This document shows, piece after piece, positions 33,417-42,651 of a DNA stretch of 64,000 bases. Position numbers and translations under genes: made by a program. The stretch lies in contig JBCBYB010000015.1 in the NCBI GenBank assembly GCA_039816045.1, positions 1 through 64,000 of the forward strand, read 5' to 3'. The stretch is from Thermohalobaculum sp039816045 (GTDB lineage: Bacteria > Pseudomonadota > Alphaproteobacteria > Rhodobacterales > Rhodobacteraceae). Each line of letters begins with the position of its first letter. Position 1 is the first letter of the stretch. The notes beneath the pieces are model-generated. The model was not told the origin of the DNA. It made no database searches and was given only the letters and a program-made list of their open reading frames with translations.

Positions 33417-34550
33417 ATGGCGCGCCTGTTCTTTTACGGGTCTTTGAGGGATCCAGAAATGGTGAGCATCGTGCTTGGGCGCCGGCTGGGCGAAAGGTCC
33501 CTGCTGGCTGCCCGAGCTGTCGGATTTGCCACGCGTCGGTTGGGGGGCGAGGCCTATCCACTGCTCGTACCTGTCGCGGGAGCGGAAGCCGAGGGCGTGG
33601 TTCTGACGGATGCCAGTCCGGAGGATTTGCGGAGGCTCGAGTTCTTCGAGGAAGCTGAGTACGGCCTTGCGCCCATCTCCGTCGTTACCGCAGAGGGTTC
33701 GGTTGAGGCTCAGTTCTTCCGCGCGACCGAGAAAACCCCCGCAACATCGCTACCTTGGGACTACGCCTATTGGTGCGCACACGACCGCAAAGTTGCGATC
33801 GAAGCGGCCATTGAGTTGATGGAGTTCTACGGGCGCCTCCCCGTGGCCGACATCGACACCGTCTGGCCGGCAATCATGGTCCGCGCACATCAACGGGCGC
33901 GAGCGCAAGATGGCCAGCGTGGGGCGTTGCACACCGGTTTTGATCGAGGGGATGTCGCGCTCAGTCATCGGCGGACCGTCAACGCAGGGTTTCTGTCGCA
34001 CGAGGCACTGACGCTGCAACACAGGCGGTTCGACGGTGCTTGGTCTGAGCCGCTCCACCGGTCGCTCCTGCGTTGGGGCGATGCCGTAACGCTTTTGCCG
34101 TACGACCCGGTGCGGGATCGCGTGCTGCTTATCGAGCAGTTCCGCCCTGGCGCCTATGGCCGCGGCGATCCGACCCCATGGTGTATTGAGGTCGTGGCCG
34201 GCCGGGTCGAGACCGCTGAGGCATCCGAAGCCGCGGCCCGGCGTGAGGCGATGGAGGAGGCGGGGCTCGCCATCGGCCGTATCGCCGAGATCGGCAGCTA
34301 CTATTCGTCCCCAGGTCTGTGTGCGGAGCATATGACAGCCTTTGTCGGTGAGGCGGATTTGGCGGGCGATGGCGGTATCCACGGCTCGTCCGAAGAAGGG
34401 GAAGACATCCGCACGATGGTCATGTCGCGCGAAGATGCGATGCGCGCCGTTGCGCAGAATGCGGTCAACACTGGGCCTGCGCTGATATTTCTGCTCTGGC
34501 TTGAAGCCAACATCGAACGGTTGCGCGCCGAATGGACCGGCGCATCCTAG
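33417..34550 (+). CDS. Gamma-glutamylcyclotransferase-like / Nudix hydrolase fusion
   Basis: A 377-residue two-domain protein. Residues 1-130 resemble the AIG2/GGCT fold (LFFYGSLRDPEMV, then a Glu in EFFEEAEYG). Residues 180-370 are an ADP-ribose pyrophosphatase-type Nudix domain with a complete Nudix box, GRVETAEASEAAARREAMEE then AGL. The Nudix half likely cleaves ADP-ribose or a related nucleotide sugar; the GGCT half could cyclise gamma-glutamyl amines. ATG 33417 has AGGAG six bases upstream; ATG 33411 directly abuts that site. Confidence 0.88.
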   Translation: MARLFFYGSLRDPEMVSIVLGRRLGERSLLAARAVGFATRRLGGEAYPLLVPVAGAEAEGVVLTDASPEDLRRLEFFEEAEYGLAPISVVTAEGSVEAQFFRATEKTPATSLPWDYAYWCAHDRKVAIEAAIELMEFYGRLPVADIDTVWPAIMVRAHQRARAQDGQRGALHTGFDRGDVALSHRRTVNAGFLSHEALTLQHRRFDGAWSEPLHRSLLRWGDAVTLLPYDPVRDRVLLIEQFRPGAYGRGDPTPWCIEVVAGRVETAEASEAAARREAMEEAGLAIGRIAEIGSYYSSPGLCAEHMTAFVGEADLAGDGGIHGSSEEGEDIRTMVMSREDAMRAVAQNAVNTGPALIFLLWLEANIERLRAEWTGAS

Positions 34551-34630
34551 GTATGCAAGGGGCCGGGGTTGAGGCTTCCGCGCGGACGGCCTAGGGTCGC
34601 GCGTCTTTCCCCAGCGAGAGAGCGTGGTTC

Positions 34631-35674
34631 ATGACCATTCACCAGGACGTCCCCGCCGCTGTCGGCAACACACCGCTGATCCGACTGAAAAAGGCATCCG
34701 AGCTCACCGGGTGCGAGATCCTGGGCAAGGCTGAGTTCATGAATCCGGGCCAGTCGGTTAAGGACCGGGCGGCCCTGTGGATCATCCGCGATGCGGTTGC
34801 GCGTGGGGCGTTGCGGCCAGGGGGAACCATCGTTGAGGGGACCGCGGGCAACACCGGCATCGGCCTCGCTGTCATGGGTGCTGCGATGGGATACCGGACG
34901 GTGATCGTTATCCCCGAGACCCAGACCCAAGAAAAGAAGGACATGCTCAGGCTTGCTGGGGCGACGCTCGTCGAAGTCCCCGCAAAACCCTACAAGGATC
35001 CGAACAACTTCGTGCGCTATTCCGGCCGGCTGGCTGAGTTTTTGGCCCAGGAAGACCCGAATGGTGCCGTATGGGCCAACCAGTTCGACAATGTGGCCAA
35101 TCGCCAGTCGCACATCGACAGCACCGGGCCTGAGATCTGGGAGCAAACGCAAGGCGGGGTGGACGGCTTTGTTTGTGCCTGTGGGTCGGGTGGGACGCTT
35201 TCCGGGGTCGCGGCGGCTCTGCGGGCGAAAAAGCCGGACGTGAAGATCGGCATCGCAGATCCGATGGGGGCTGCTCTCTTTAACTTCTTCGCCCATGGAG
35301 AACTGAAGGCCGAAGGCTCCTCGATCTCAGAGGGCATCGGACAGGGACGCATTACGGCGAACCTCGAGGGTCTGGACGTCGATTTCGCCTATCAGATCCC
35401 GGATTCAGAAGGCTTGCCGATCACGTTCGATTTGATGCGAGAGGAGGGGCTCTGCATGGGTCTCTCGACCGGGATCAATGTCGCCGGCGCGATACGCTTG
35501 GCCCGAGATCTCGGACCCGGGCATACGATCGTGACGATCCTGTGCGATTATGGCACCCGGTATCAGAGCCGCGTCTTCAACCCGGCCTTCCTGCGAGAGA
35601 AGGGTCTTCCAACGCCGGATTGGCTCGAGCCTTCGGGCCGGCGTTCCGTGCCAAGCGTTTTTGCGGATGCCTGA
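34631..35674 (+). CDS. cysK: Cysteine synthase A
   Basis: A 347-residue PLP enzyme making cysteine from O-acetylserine and sulfide. The cofactor lysine is Lys44 in GQSVKDRAA. EGTAGNTGIGLA is the substrate loop and CGSGGTLSGVAAAL the phosphate-binding loop. At 347 residues it is longer than the about 310 of E. coli CysK, as in many alphaproteobacteria. Its last codons overlap the possible start of the mechanosensitive-channel gene by eight bases. Confidence 0.9.
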   Translation: MTIHQDVPAAVGNTPLIRLKKASELTGCEILGKAEFMNPGQSVKDRAALWIIRDAVARGALRPGGTIVEGTAGNTGIGLAVMGAAMGYRTVIVIPETQTQEKKDMLRLAGATLVEVPAKPYKDPNNFVRYSGRLAEFLAQEDPNGAVWANQFDNVANRQSHIDSTGPEIWEQTQGGVDGFVCACGSGGTLSGVAAALRAKKPDVKIGIADPMGAALFNFFAHGELKAEGSSISEGIGQGRITANLEGLDVDFAYQIPDSEGLPITFDLMREEGLCMGLSTGINVAGAIRLARDLGPGHTIVTILCDYGTRYQSRVFNPAFLREKGLPTPDWLEPSGRRSVPSVFADA

Positions 35675-38243
35675 CGCACACCTTGCACGGTTCATGATCG
35701 ACCGCGTCACCGCGGGTGCGCATTACGCGCTTGTCGTTCTCATCCTAGCGCTGATGGTTGCCTCTTGGGTACCCGTTGGATCTGGATCGCTGCAGGCGAT
35801 TGCACAGGAGGTCGAAGAGAGCCTCCCCGACGTGCTCGACCGCTGGGATCGGGAAGCGCGCCTCATCGAACGGCGCATGGAGTTCGATCCTCCGCAATCA
35901 GACGAGATTTCGGAACAACTCGATATCGTCGGTGATCAGCTCGAAGCCATTCCGGCGATGAAGGCAGAGATCAAGGCGGATCTCACGCCGCTCGCCGAGC
36001 AGCTCGATGCCTTGGGAGAACCGCCCGAAGACGCATCCAACGAGGCGCCTCAGATCGCGCTCGAGCGCAAGCGGCTTCAGGGAGAAATCTCGGCGCTTGA
36101 GGGCTTCGAGAAGCGCGCCGACCAGGCCGAGGCCCGTGCGCGCGGCCTCGAGGACCAGCTCGCCAAACTGCGCCGGAGCCGGTTCACCGAGCAACTGGTC
36201 TCGCGTGGCCCTTCGGTGATGGACCCGCGTGTGATCGAGATTGGCCTCGAAGACATCGCCCGCAAAGCCGGTTCGATCTGGACCGAAATCGAGCTGCGCG
36301 TCAGCCAATTCAAGGTGAATGCCGTCAGCATAACGCGGCTCGTCTTGCCGCTTCTGCTGATTGCCGGTGCGATGGCCCTGCTGTTCCAACTCAAGCGGGG
36401 CGTGTTGCGATGGATGCTCACGCTGGTCGGCCCGAACGAGCGACACTCGCGTCGCGTGGCGGTTGGAACTGGTATCATGCTGGCGCGGCTGCTGCTGCCC
36501 GTGAGTGCGCTCTTCATGGTGTCGACCGCGCTCCAGGTCAGCGGGTTGTTCGGACCGCAGGGTTTGCTGTTCATCGACGGGCTCAAGCGGGCGGCGGCTG
36601 TCGTCATCGGCGCCTATGCGCTTGGCGGGGCGTTCTTTGCCCCGCATGCCGAATCGCTCCGTCTTTCGCGGCTTGACGAAACGGGTGCACGGAGGGCGCA
36701 TCGCGGTCTGATCCTGCTCGCCGGCGTTGTCGGGTTCGACCGCGCCCTGGTTGTACAGGGCGACATCATGGGCCTCGCGCTGGAGGCTCTGGCGCTCCTG
36801 AACGTGGCGGTCATTGTGCTCGGCTCACTGGCCTTGTGGCGGTTCATCGGCTGCATAAGGGTCTCAAACGCGCCGGATACGCCCAAGGAAGAGACAGAGC
36901 CCGACACTGACCCGGCCGATGCGGAGGCGGAGGCCGAGGCGCGTTCGGAGCGCCGCGCCGTCGGTCTCTCGGTTCGCCTTGCCCAGCTCGCTGGACGCAT
37001 CGTCGCCCTGCTTGCCCCGGCTCTGGCGCTGCTGGGGTACTATGCCGCCGCGCGCTACGCGTTCTATCCGCTGGTGTTTTCAGGCGCGATCATTGGGCTC
37101 TGCGTCCTGCTGTTCCATGTGGTGCAGTCGGTTGTGGCCAATATGATCGGCACGGCGGAGGGGCGCGACCCCACCCTATCCCGGCTGCAGCTTATCCCCA
37201 TCATGGTCGGGTTCTTGCTGGCCTGTGCGGCGTCGCCCCTACTGGCCCTGGTTTGGGGCGTCGCCCCTTCGGATCTTGCGGTCGCTTGGCGACGATTGCT
37301 GAAGGGCTTTGCAATCGGCGATGTTGTCATCTCGCCGATCGATTTCTTTGTGTTCCTGATCGTGGTGGTCGTCGGCTATTTGCTGACAGGCCGGTTCAAA
37401 CGCTTGCTTCGCCACCGGGTTCTGCCGCTCACGGGGCTGGACACCGGCGGACGCGATGCGGTTGCCGCCGGAGCCGGTTATCTCGGGCTTGTCGTGACGG
37501 TGCTGGTCGCCATATCGGCCACGGGTGTCGATCTCTCGAACCTCGCCATCGTCGCCGGTGCTCTCTCGGTCGGCATCGGCTTCGGTCTGCAGAACATCGT
37601 CAACAACTTCGTCTCAGGGATTATCCTTTTGATCGAGCGGCCGATCAAAGCGGGGGATTGGATCGAGCTGCCCTCAGGCATGGGCTATGTGAAGACCATC
37701 AACGTTCGTTCGACCGAGGTGGAGACCTTCGACCGATCGTCGCTCTTTGTGCCGAACTCGCAGCTGATCTCGGAGAACGTGATCAACTGGACGCACTCGA
37801 ACCTGAACGGGCGGATCATCGTGAAGGTGGGGGTCGACTACAGCTCCGATCCGCGTCAGGTCGAGCGCATCCTGCAGGAGATTGCCCGCGGCCATCCGCT
37901 GATGCTGCGGCGCCCGGCACCCTATGTTCTGTTCCGTGGGTTTGGGGCCGACAGCCTCGACTTCGAGATCCGCGGCGTTCTGCGCGACGTGAACTGGATC
38001 CTGAACGTGCAGTCAGACATCAACTTCGAGATCGCGCGGCGGTTCAAGGAGGAGGGGATATCCATTCCGTTCCGCCAGGCCGATATCGAGCTAAAGAACA
38101 CAGACGATATCGCACAGGCCATCCGGACCGCGCTCGGAGGCCATACGCTGCCGCCGGTCGCACCCGAGGCAGACCCCGAGCAACCTGCGCCTGGGCGCGG
38201 GCGCACCGCAGCCGGGCGAGACACCGATACCGATGCGGATTAG
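35667..38243 (+). CDS. Large MscS-family mechanosensitive channel with DUF3772 domain
   Basis: An 858-residue inner-membrane channel releasing solutes on osmotic downshock. A signal sequence (ALVVLILALMVASW) leads to a periplasmic coiled-coil DUF3772 region, roughly residues 45-200 (ERRMEFDPPQSDEISEQL). About ten membrane spans follow. The MscS pore segment is GALSVGIGFGLQNIVNNFVS, after which comes the cytoplasmic beta domain (PSGMGYVKTINVRSTEVETF). ATG 35694 (MIDRVTAG) is an alternative start. The acidic tail ends in a Thr/Asp repeat. The gene is packed between cysK and the AlaX gene. Confidence 0.9.
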   Translation: MPDAHLARFMIDRVTAGAHYALVVLILALMVASWVPVGSGSLQAIAQEVEESLPDVLDRWDREARLIERRMEFDPPQSDEISEQLDIVGDQLEAIPAMKAEIKADLTPLAEQLDALGEPPEDASNEAPQIALERKRLQGEISALEGFEKRADQAEARARGLEDQLAKLRRSRFTEQLVSRGPSVMDPRVIEIGLEDIARKAGSIWTEIELRVSQFKVNAVSITRLVLPLLLIAGAMALLFQLKRGVLRWMLTLVGPNERHSRRVAVGTGIMLARLLLPVSALFMVSTALQVSGLFGPQGLLFIDGLKRAAAVVIGAYALGGAFFAPHAESLRLSRLDETGARRAHRGLILLAGVVGFDRALVVQGDIMGLALEALALLNVAVIVLGSLALWRFIGCIRVSNAPDTPKEETEPDTDPADAEAEAEARSERRAVGLSVRLAQLAGRIVALLAPALALLGYYAAARYAFYPLVFSGAIIGLCVLLFHVVQSVVANMIGTAEGRDPTLSRLQLIPIMVGFLLACAASPLLALVWGVAPSDLAVAWRRLLKGFAIGDVVISPIDFFVFLIVVVVGYLLTGRFKRLLRHRVLPLTGLDTGGRDAVAAGAGYLGLVVTVLVAISATGVDLSNLAIVAGALSVGIGFGLQNIVNNFVSGIILLIERPIKAGDWIELPSGMGYVKTINVRSTEVETFDRSSLFVPNSQLISENVINWTHSNLNGRIIVKVGVDYSSDPRQVERILQEIARGHPLMLRRPAPYVLFRGFGADSLDFEIRGVLRDVNWILNVQSDINFEIARRFKEEGISIPFRQADIELKNTDDIAQAIRTALGGHTLPPVAPEADPEQPAPGRGRTAAGRDTDTDAD

Positions 38244-38266
38244 GGCCGACGAACCGAGGACCAGAG

Positions 38267-38983
38267 ATGACGACACCGATCTTTCGCGAGGATGCCTATC
38301 AGAGGGAGTGCGCGGCGCAGGTGACGGGCGTTGCGGGCGACAGCGGCGTGGTGCTCGATCAGACCGTCTTCTATCCCACGGGCGGTGGGCAACCGGGTGA
38401 CGTGGGTGTGCTGATCTGGGACGGGGTCGAGCACGAGGTTGTGGGGACGGTGAAAGCCGAAGACGGCCAGATCTCGCATCTCCTGGCCGAGGGGGTCGCC
38501 CCTCCAGCGCTCGGGACCGATGTCGTCGCGCGGCTCGATTGGGATCTGCGCCATCGCCATATGCGCTGTCACACGGCGCTGCATCTCCTTTCGGTCGTGA
38601 TCCCTTTGCCTGTGACCGGCGGGTCGATCGGCCCGGAGAAGGGACGGCTCGACTTCGACATGCCTGAGGCACCCGGCGACAAGGAGGTCCTGGAGCAGCG
38701 CCTGAACGCGCTCATCGCACAGGACGACCCCGTGACGACCGAATGGATCTCGGATGCCGAGCTTGAGGCCAATCCGGGGCTCGTGAAGACCATGGCCGTC
38801 AAGCCGCCGAGCGGTCAGGGCCGGGTGCGCCTCGTCAGGATCGGCGCCGGCGAGACGGCGGTCGATCTGCAGCCCTGTGGCGGAACCCATGTCCGCTCGA
38901 CCGGCGAGATCGGTTCCGTGCGGATCGGCAAGGTCGAGAAGAAGGGCAAGCAGAACCGGCGTGTCTCGATTTTGCTTGGCTGA
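38267..38983 (+). CDS. Alanyl-tRNA editing protein, AlaX type
   Basis: A 238-residue free-standing editing domain that removes serine or glycine from mischarged tRNA-Ala. FYPTGGGQPGD is the AlaRS second-domain motif, HTALH (HxxxH) and CGGTH (CxxxH) are the zinc-binding and catalytic pair. ATG 38267 follows a modest site; the longer frame to 37253 runs inside the channel gene and is a shadow. It may be co-transcribed with the channel. Confidence 0.9.
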   Translation: MTTPIFREDAYQRECAAQVTGVAGDSGVVLDQTVFYPTGGGQPGDVGVLIWDGVEHEVVGTVKAEDGQISHLLAEGVAPPALGTDVVARLDWDLRHRHMRCHTALHLLSVVIPLPVTGGSIGPEKGRLDFDMPEAPGDKEVLEQRLNALIAQDDPVTTEWISDAELEANPGLVKTMAVKPPSGQGRVRLVRIGAGETAVDLQPCGGTHVRSTGEIGSVRIGKVEKKGKQNRRVSILLG

Positions 38984-39046
38984 GTGCTGCCATTGCGGCC
39001 TCGGCTCTGCTAAAGTCTCTGATCAGGATTAAAGGAGGAGCAAAGG

Positions 39047-40396
39047 ATGTTGACCGACGATTGGGGCAACCCGCTCAGCACAGGCTCCACCACCGCGGCG
39101 GCGGCTATACAAGACGCCACAACCTCCTTCATCGGCTGGCGCACCGACACCATGGAGCACATCTCCGCGGCCATCGCCGCCGATCCGGACTTTGCCCTGC
39201 CCTATGCCCTGCGCGGGTTGATGATGACGGGCCTGCGCAAGCCTGAGCTCCATGGCAAAGCGCGGGAGTGCCTCGTGAAGGCGCAGAGCGTGCGCCCGGC
39301 CGAGAGCCCCCGCGAGCGCGCCTATATTGCAGCCCTTGCAGCGACGCTCGATGGGCGGATCACCGAGGCTGCCGCAGCCTATGAGTCGGCGGCGCGCGAC
39401 CATCCGCTCGACCTCTTTGCACTGCGGCTCGCGCAGTTCGAGCTGTTCTGGATCGGTGAGGTTGCCTGGATGCGGGACATTTCCGAACGGGCGGCTCCAC
39501 ATTGGTCACGCGCCGTTCCGGGCTTTGGGGGGTTCCAGGCGATCCGGGCCTTTGGGCTGGAAGAGACCGGGGACTACGGCCTCGCCGAGGCCTGCGGGCG
39601 AGAGGCGGTTCAGCTTGATCCCACCGATTGTTGGGGCACCCATGCGGTCGCCCATGTCCTGGTTATGCAGGGGCGGTTGGCCGAGGGTGCGGCCTTCGTG
39701 TCGGGTCAAAAGGGCAATTGGGGGGCGGCCAACCACATCCGACACCATCTCTGGTGGCACCTCGCCCTCTTCGAGGTGGAGCGCGGAGAATACGATGCGG
39801 CGCTCGAGATCTATGACGAGCGCCTGAGAGATCTCACCTCGCCGCTGATGCAGGCGGTCCCGGACTTCTACGTCGATCTGCAGAACGATGTGGCGCTGCT
39901 GCAGCGCCTGGAACTGCGCGGGATCGATGTGGGCGACCGCTGGGAGCCGGTCGCCGACCTCGCCGAGGATCGTATCGGCAACCACGCCAGCCCCTTTACG
40001 TCGCCCCATGCGGCTTTGGCGCTCGCGGCGGCCGGGCGTATGGAGAAAGCCGAGGCTGCTCTCGGCGCCATGCGGGCCTTTGTGGCGGAGGACGGCGGCG
40101 TGATGGCGGCGCGCTATGCGCTCGCCGCTCTTCCGGCGGCCGAGGCGGCGGTGGCCTATCGCCGGGGAGACTATGCGGGCGTTCTGGCCTGTCTCCTTCC
40201 GGCGCGGCGCAACCTCTGGCAGATGGGCGGCAGCCATGCGCAACGCGATCTGTTCTTCCAGATCCTCGCCCATGCGGCTCTGCGGCTCGAGCGCCGGGAT
40301 GTGCTGCACATCCTGTTCGAAGAACTGCAAGGCATCGGGCTTGAACATCTCGAGGAGCGCACGAGCTATGCCGATGCGCTCGCGGCCATTCACTGA
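39047..40396 (+). CDS. Tetratricopeptide-repeat protein
   Basis: A 449-residue soluble, helical protein. Repeated helix pairs are seen, for example ALPYALRGLMM, AYIAALAATLDGRITEAAAAYESA, and AEACGREAVQLDPTDCWGTHAVAH. It resembles the StaR-like TPR group of Rhodobacterales with unknown role. A very strong AAAGGAGGAG precedes the ATG. It is followed 6 bases later by the DMSP lyase gene and is probably co-expressed with it. Confidence 0.82.
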   Translation: MLTDDWGNPLSTGSTTAAAAIQDATTSFIGWRTDTMEHISAAIAADPDFALPYALRGLMMTGLRKPELHGKARECLVKAQSVRPAESPRERAYIAALAATLDGRITEAAAAYESAARDHPLDLFALRLAQFELFWIGEVAWMRDISERAAPHWSRAVPGFGGFQAIRAFGLEETGDYGLAEACGREAVQLDPTDCWGTHAVAHVLVMQGRLAEGAAFVSGQKGNWGAANHIRHHLWWHLALFEVERGEYDAALEIYDERLRDLTSPLMQAVPDFYVDLQNDVALLQRLELRGIDVGDRWEPVADLAEDRIGNHASPFTSPHAALALAAAGRMEKAEAALGAMRAFVAEDGGVMAARYALAALPAAEAAVAYRRGDYAGVLACLLPARRNLWQMGGSHAQRDLFFQILAHAALRLERRDVLHILFEELQGIGLEHLEERTSYADALAAIH

Positions 40397-40402
40397 GGTC
40401 TC

Positions 40403-41083
40403 ATGACAACCTTGCTTTCGGAGGAGCCCGACTGGCGCTACCTCCTGAACGAACTCCACGAGCTCTATCGGAACTCGGGGGCGGGCGGGTCTGCGAAGAT
40501 ACGCTCTCATCAGCGCGGCGTCCGGGCGGCGATCACGCGGGTGCTCGACGCGGCACCTGAGATCTCGTTCCCGGAACCGGCGCAGAAGCCGGTGACCGCG
40601 CATCTGAAACGCGCGCTCGACCGCGGCAGGCTCGACCGGACGGCTCCCGTGATCCGCGCGATCGAGAGCGTGGTCGACCGGCTGGCCTGGCTCTATGGCT
40701 ATGACAAGGTCCCGAAGGGGCTGGCCGCACGCTATGGCTTTGCCGAACTCTGCGGGCCCAACGGACCGGTGCTCACCCATGAGGTGATCCTGGGGCTTGT
40801 GCTGTTCGCACCTGGCTGCACCTATCCCGCGCACGCCCATGAAGGCATCACCGAGAGCTATTATGTGCTCTCGGGCTCGGTCTCGGAGAACGACGACGGC
40901 GTCTATGCCCCAGGCTCGATGATCTTCAACCCGCCGGGCCGCATGCACCGGATCACGGTCGGGGAGCGCAACCCCGCCCTCCTCGCCTATGCGTGGTCGG
41001 GCGCCGCGGACAAGCTGGCCGGCCAGAAGATGGTCTTCACGCGGCGCAAGCGCACGGGAGGATCACCGGTCCGTGGGAGTTGA
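40403..41083 (+). CDS. dddL: Dimethylsulfoniopropionate (DMSP) lyase, DddL type
   Basis: A 226-residue enzyme cleaving DMSP to dimethyl sulfide and acrylate. The C-terminal cupin carries His144 and His146 (YPAHAHEG), Glu151 in ITESYYVLSG, and His182 (GRMHRI), the metal and catalytic set expected. LGLVLFAPGCTYPAHAHEG and the AYAWSG end agree with DddL as I remember it from Sulfitobacter and Rhodobacter. DddQ, about 200 residues with an HHHPAEE motif, fits less well. Neighbours: a TPR protein upstream and a sulfurtransferase downstream. No acrylate-processing genes are seen. Confidence 0.88.
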   Translation: MTTLLSEEPDWRYLLNELHELYRNSGAGGSAKIRSHQRGVRAAITRVLDAAPEISFPEPAQKPVTAHLKRALDRGRLDRTAPVIRAIESVVDRLAWLYGYDKVPKGLAARYGFAELCGPNGPVLTHEVILGLVLFAPGCTYPAHAHEGITESYYVLSGSVSENDDGVYAPGSMIFNPPGRMHRITVGERNPALLAYAWSGAADKLAGQKMVFTRRKRTGGSPVRGS

Positions 41084-41136
41084 TTCCCCGTCGTCATCCG
41101 CCTACGAACGGGCAGGCGGGTAAAGCGAGGTTGTCG

Positions 41137-42000
41137 ATGCCGACGAGTGATCCGAAACTCCTGGTCTCTACAGATTGGCTTGGCGAGCGGCTGAACAGCC
41201 CGGACATCCGGATTCTCGATGGCAGCTGGCATCTGCCGGACACCGGGCGCAACGGCCGGGCCGAATACGAAGCTGGCCATATCCCGGGCGCGCGGTTCTT
41301 CGACATCGACATGCTCTCGGATCAGCGGTCCTCTCTGCCGCATATGCTGCCCCCGGTGGAGCAGTTCGTCTCGGCCGTCCGCAAGATGGGGATCGGCGAC
41401 GGCCACCGAGTGATCGTCTATGACCAAGCGGGATTGTTCTCTGCCGCACGGGTTTGGTGGATGTTCCGCCATTTCGGGCATGAGGATGTCGCGGTTCTGG
41501 ACGGCGGCCTGCCCAAGTGGATGGCCGAGGGCCGCCCGACTGAGGATCTCGCCCCCGAGCCGCGGGACCGGCACTTCACGGCCCGGCGCGATGCCTCTCT
41601 GGTGCGCGACGTGACGCAGCTCGCTGGCGCCGTGAAGCTCGGGAATGAGCAGATCGTCGATGCGCGCAGCCCGGGCCGCTTTGCCGGCGAAGAGCCCGAA
41701 CCGCGCAAGGGGCTCCGCCAAGGCCACATCCCGGGTGCGCGCAACGTCCACTATCGCAGCCTGCTGAACGACGACATGACGATGAAGGAGCCCGACGCGC
41801 TCCGCGCCGTGTTCGAGGCGGCGGGCGTCGACCTCGCCAATCCCGTCATCACCACCTGCGGATCGGGCGTGACCGCCTGCATCCTCTCCCTGGCGCTCCG
41901 GCGCATCGGGCACAGCCGCAACGCTGTCTATGACGGATCATGGGCTGAGTGGGGCGCCTATCCGGATCTCGCGCTGGAGACCGGAGAGGCGAAGACGTGA
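41137..42000 (+). CDS. sseA: 3-mercaptopyruvate sulfurtransferase / rhodanese-like
   Basis: A 287-residue protein with two rhodanese domains; the active Cys241 is in CGSGVTA, the loop typical of mercaptopyruvate (rather than thiosulfate) sulfurtransferase. It transfers sulfur from 3-mercaptopyruvate to thiols or cyanide. ATG 41137 lies 53 bases after dddL. The stop overlaps the GTG start of the next gene (GTGA). Adjacency to dddL and cysK suggests a sulfur-metabolism neighbourhood. Confidence 0.9.
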   Translation: MPTSDPKLLVSTDWLGERLNSPDIRILDGSWHLPDTGRNGRAEYEAGHIPGARFFDIDMLSDQRSSLPHMLPPVEQFVSAVRKMGIGDGHRVIVYDQAGLFSAARVWWMFRHFGHEDVAVLDGGLPKWMAEGRPTEDLAPEPRDRHFTARRDASLVRDVTQLAGAVKLGNEQIVDARSPGRFAGEEPEPRKGLRQGHIPGARNVHYRSLLNDDMTMKEPDALRAVFEAAGVDLANPVITTCGSGVTACILSLALRRIGHSRNAVYDGSWAEWGAYPDLALETGEAKT

Positions 42001-42554
42001 TCCGTCCCAGCGGGCGCGCTGGCGAGACGGTCACTGTCACACGCACCTATCTCGCGATGACCGAACGCCCGGAGACACCTGCCACGCCGCTCCCCCACGG
42101 GACACGCGCCTCGGTCCTCGCGGCCACCGAGGCGCCGGTGCACTGGTTTCTCTATCTCTATGGGACCGTCGGAGCGGACTGGGAATGGGTCGACTGGTTC
42201 CGCGCCTCCGAGGCCGAGCAGGCGACCTTTGTCGAGAGCCCGGAGACGTCAATCCACACCCTGATGCTCGACGGCGCACCGGGCGGCTTCTTCATGCTCG
42301 ACACGCGTAAGGTCGGCGTGTGCGATCTCGCCTATTTCGGGCTGATGCCCCACGCCGTTGGGCGAGGCCTTGGGCGCTGGTTTCTCGACACCGCGATCCG
42401 CACGGGCTGGGATCGGCCGGGCGTTGTGAAGATGACCGTCAACACCTGCACCCTCGACCATCCCGCAGCGCTTGGCCTGTACCAGCGCATGGGGTTTCGA
42501 CCCGTCGACCAGGAAACCGAAGACCGGGTTTTGAGTCGCGACTACAACCTTTGA
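41997..42554 (+). CDS. GNAT-family N-acetyltransferase
   Basis: A 185-residue acetyltransferase. The acetyl-CoA loop is GRGLGRWFLDTAI and the C-terminal HPAALGLYQRMGFRPV is the GNAT motif B. It starts at GTG 41997, overlapping the sseA stop by four bases. Substrate unknown; translational coupling suggests a tie to the sulfurtransferase, but this is inference. Confidence 0.87.
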   Translation: MIRPSGRAGETVTVTRTYLAMTERPETPATPLPHGTRASVLAATEAPVHWFLYLYGTVGADWEWVDWFRASEAEQATFVESPETSIHTLMLDGAPGGFFMLDTRKVGVCDLAYFGLMPHAVGRGLGRWFLDTAIRTGWDRPGVVKMTVNTCTLDHPAALGLYQRMGFRPVDQETEDRVLSRDYNL

Positions 42555-42651
42555 AACCATCGAAACGCAGCTCTCAGAACACGCCTGTGGTAGATTAAGA
42601 CCAGCGCAAGATTCCCCTTCAGCGCTGATCCTTTGATTTGCGGAGACTGTT

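Noticed and set aside
40403..41083. DddQ or DddW instead of DddL
   Set aside because: DddQ is shorter with an HHHPAEE-type motif; length and LGLVLFAPGCTYPAHAHEG agree better with DddL, though this rests on memory of the families.
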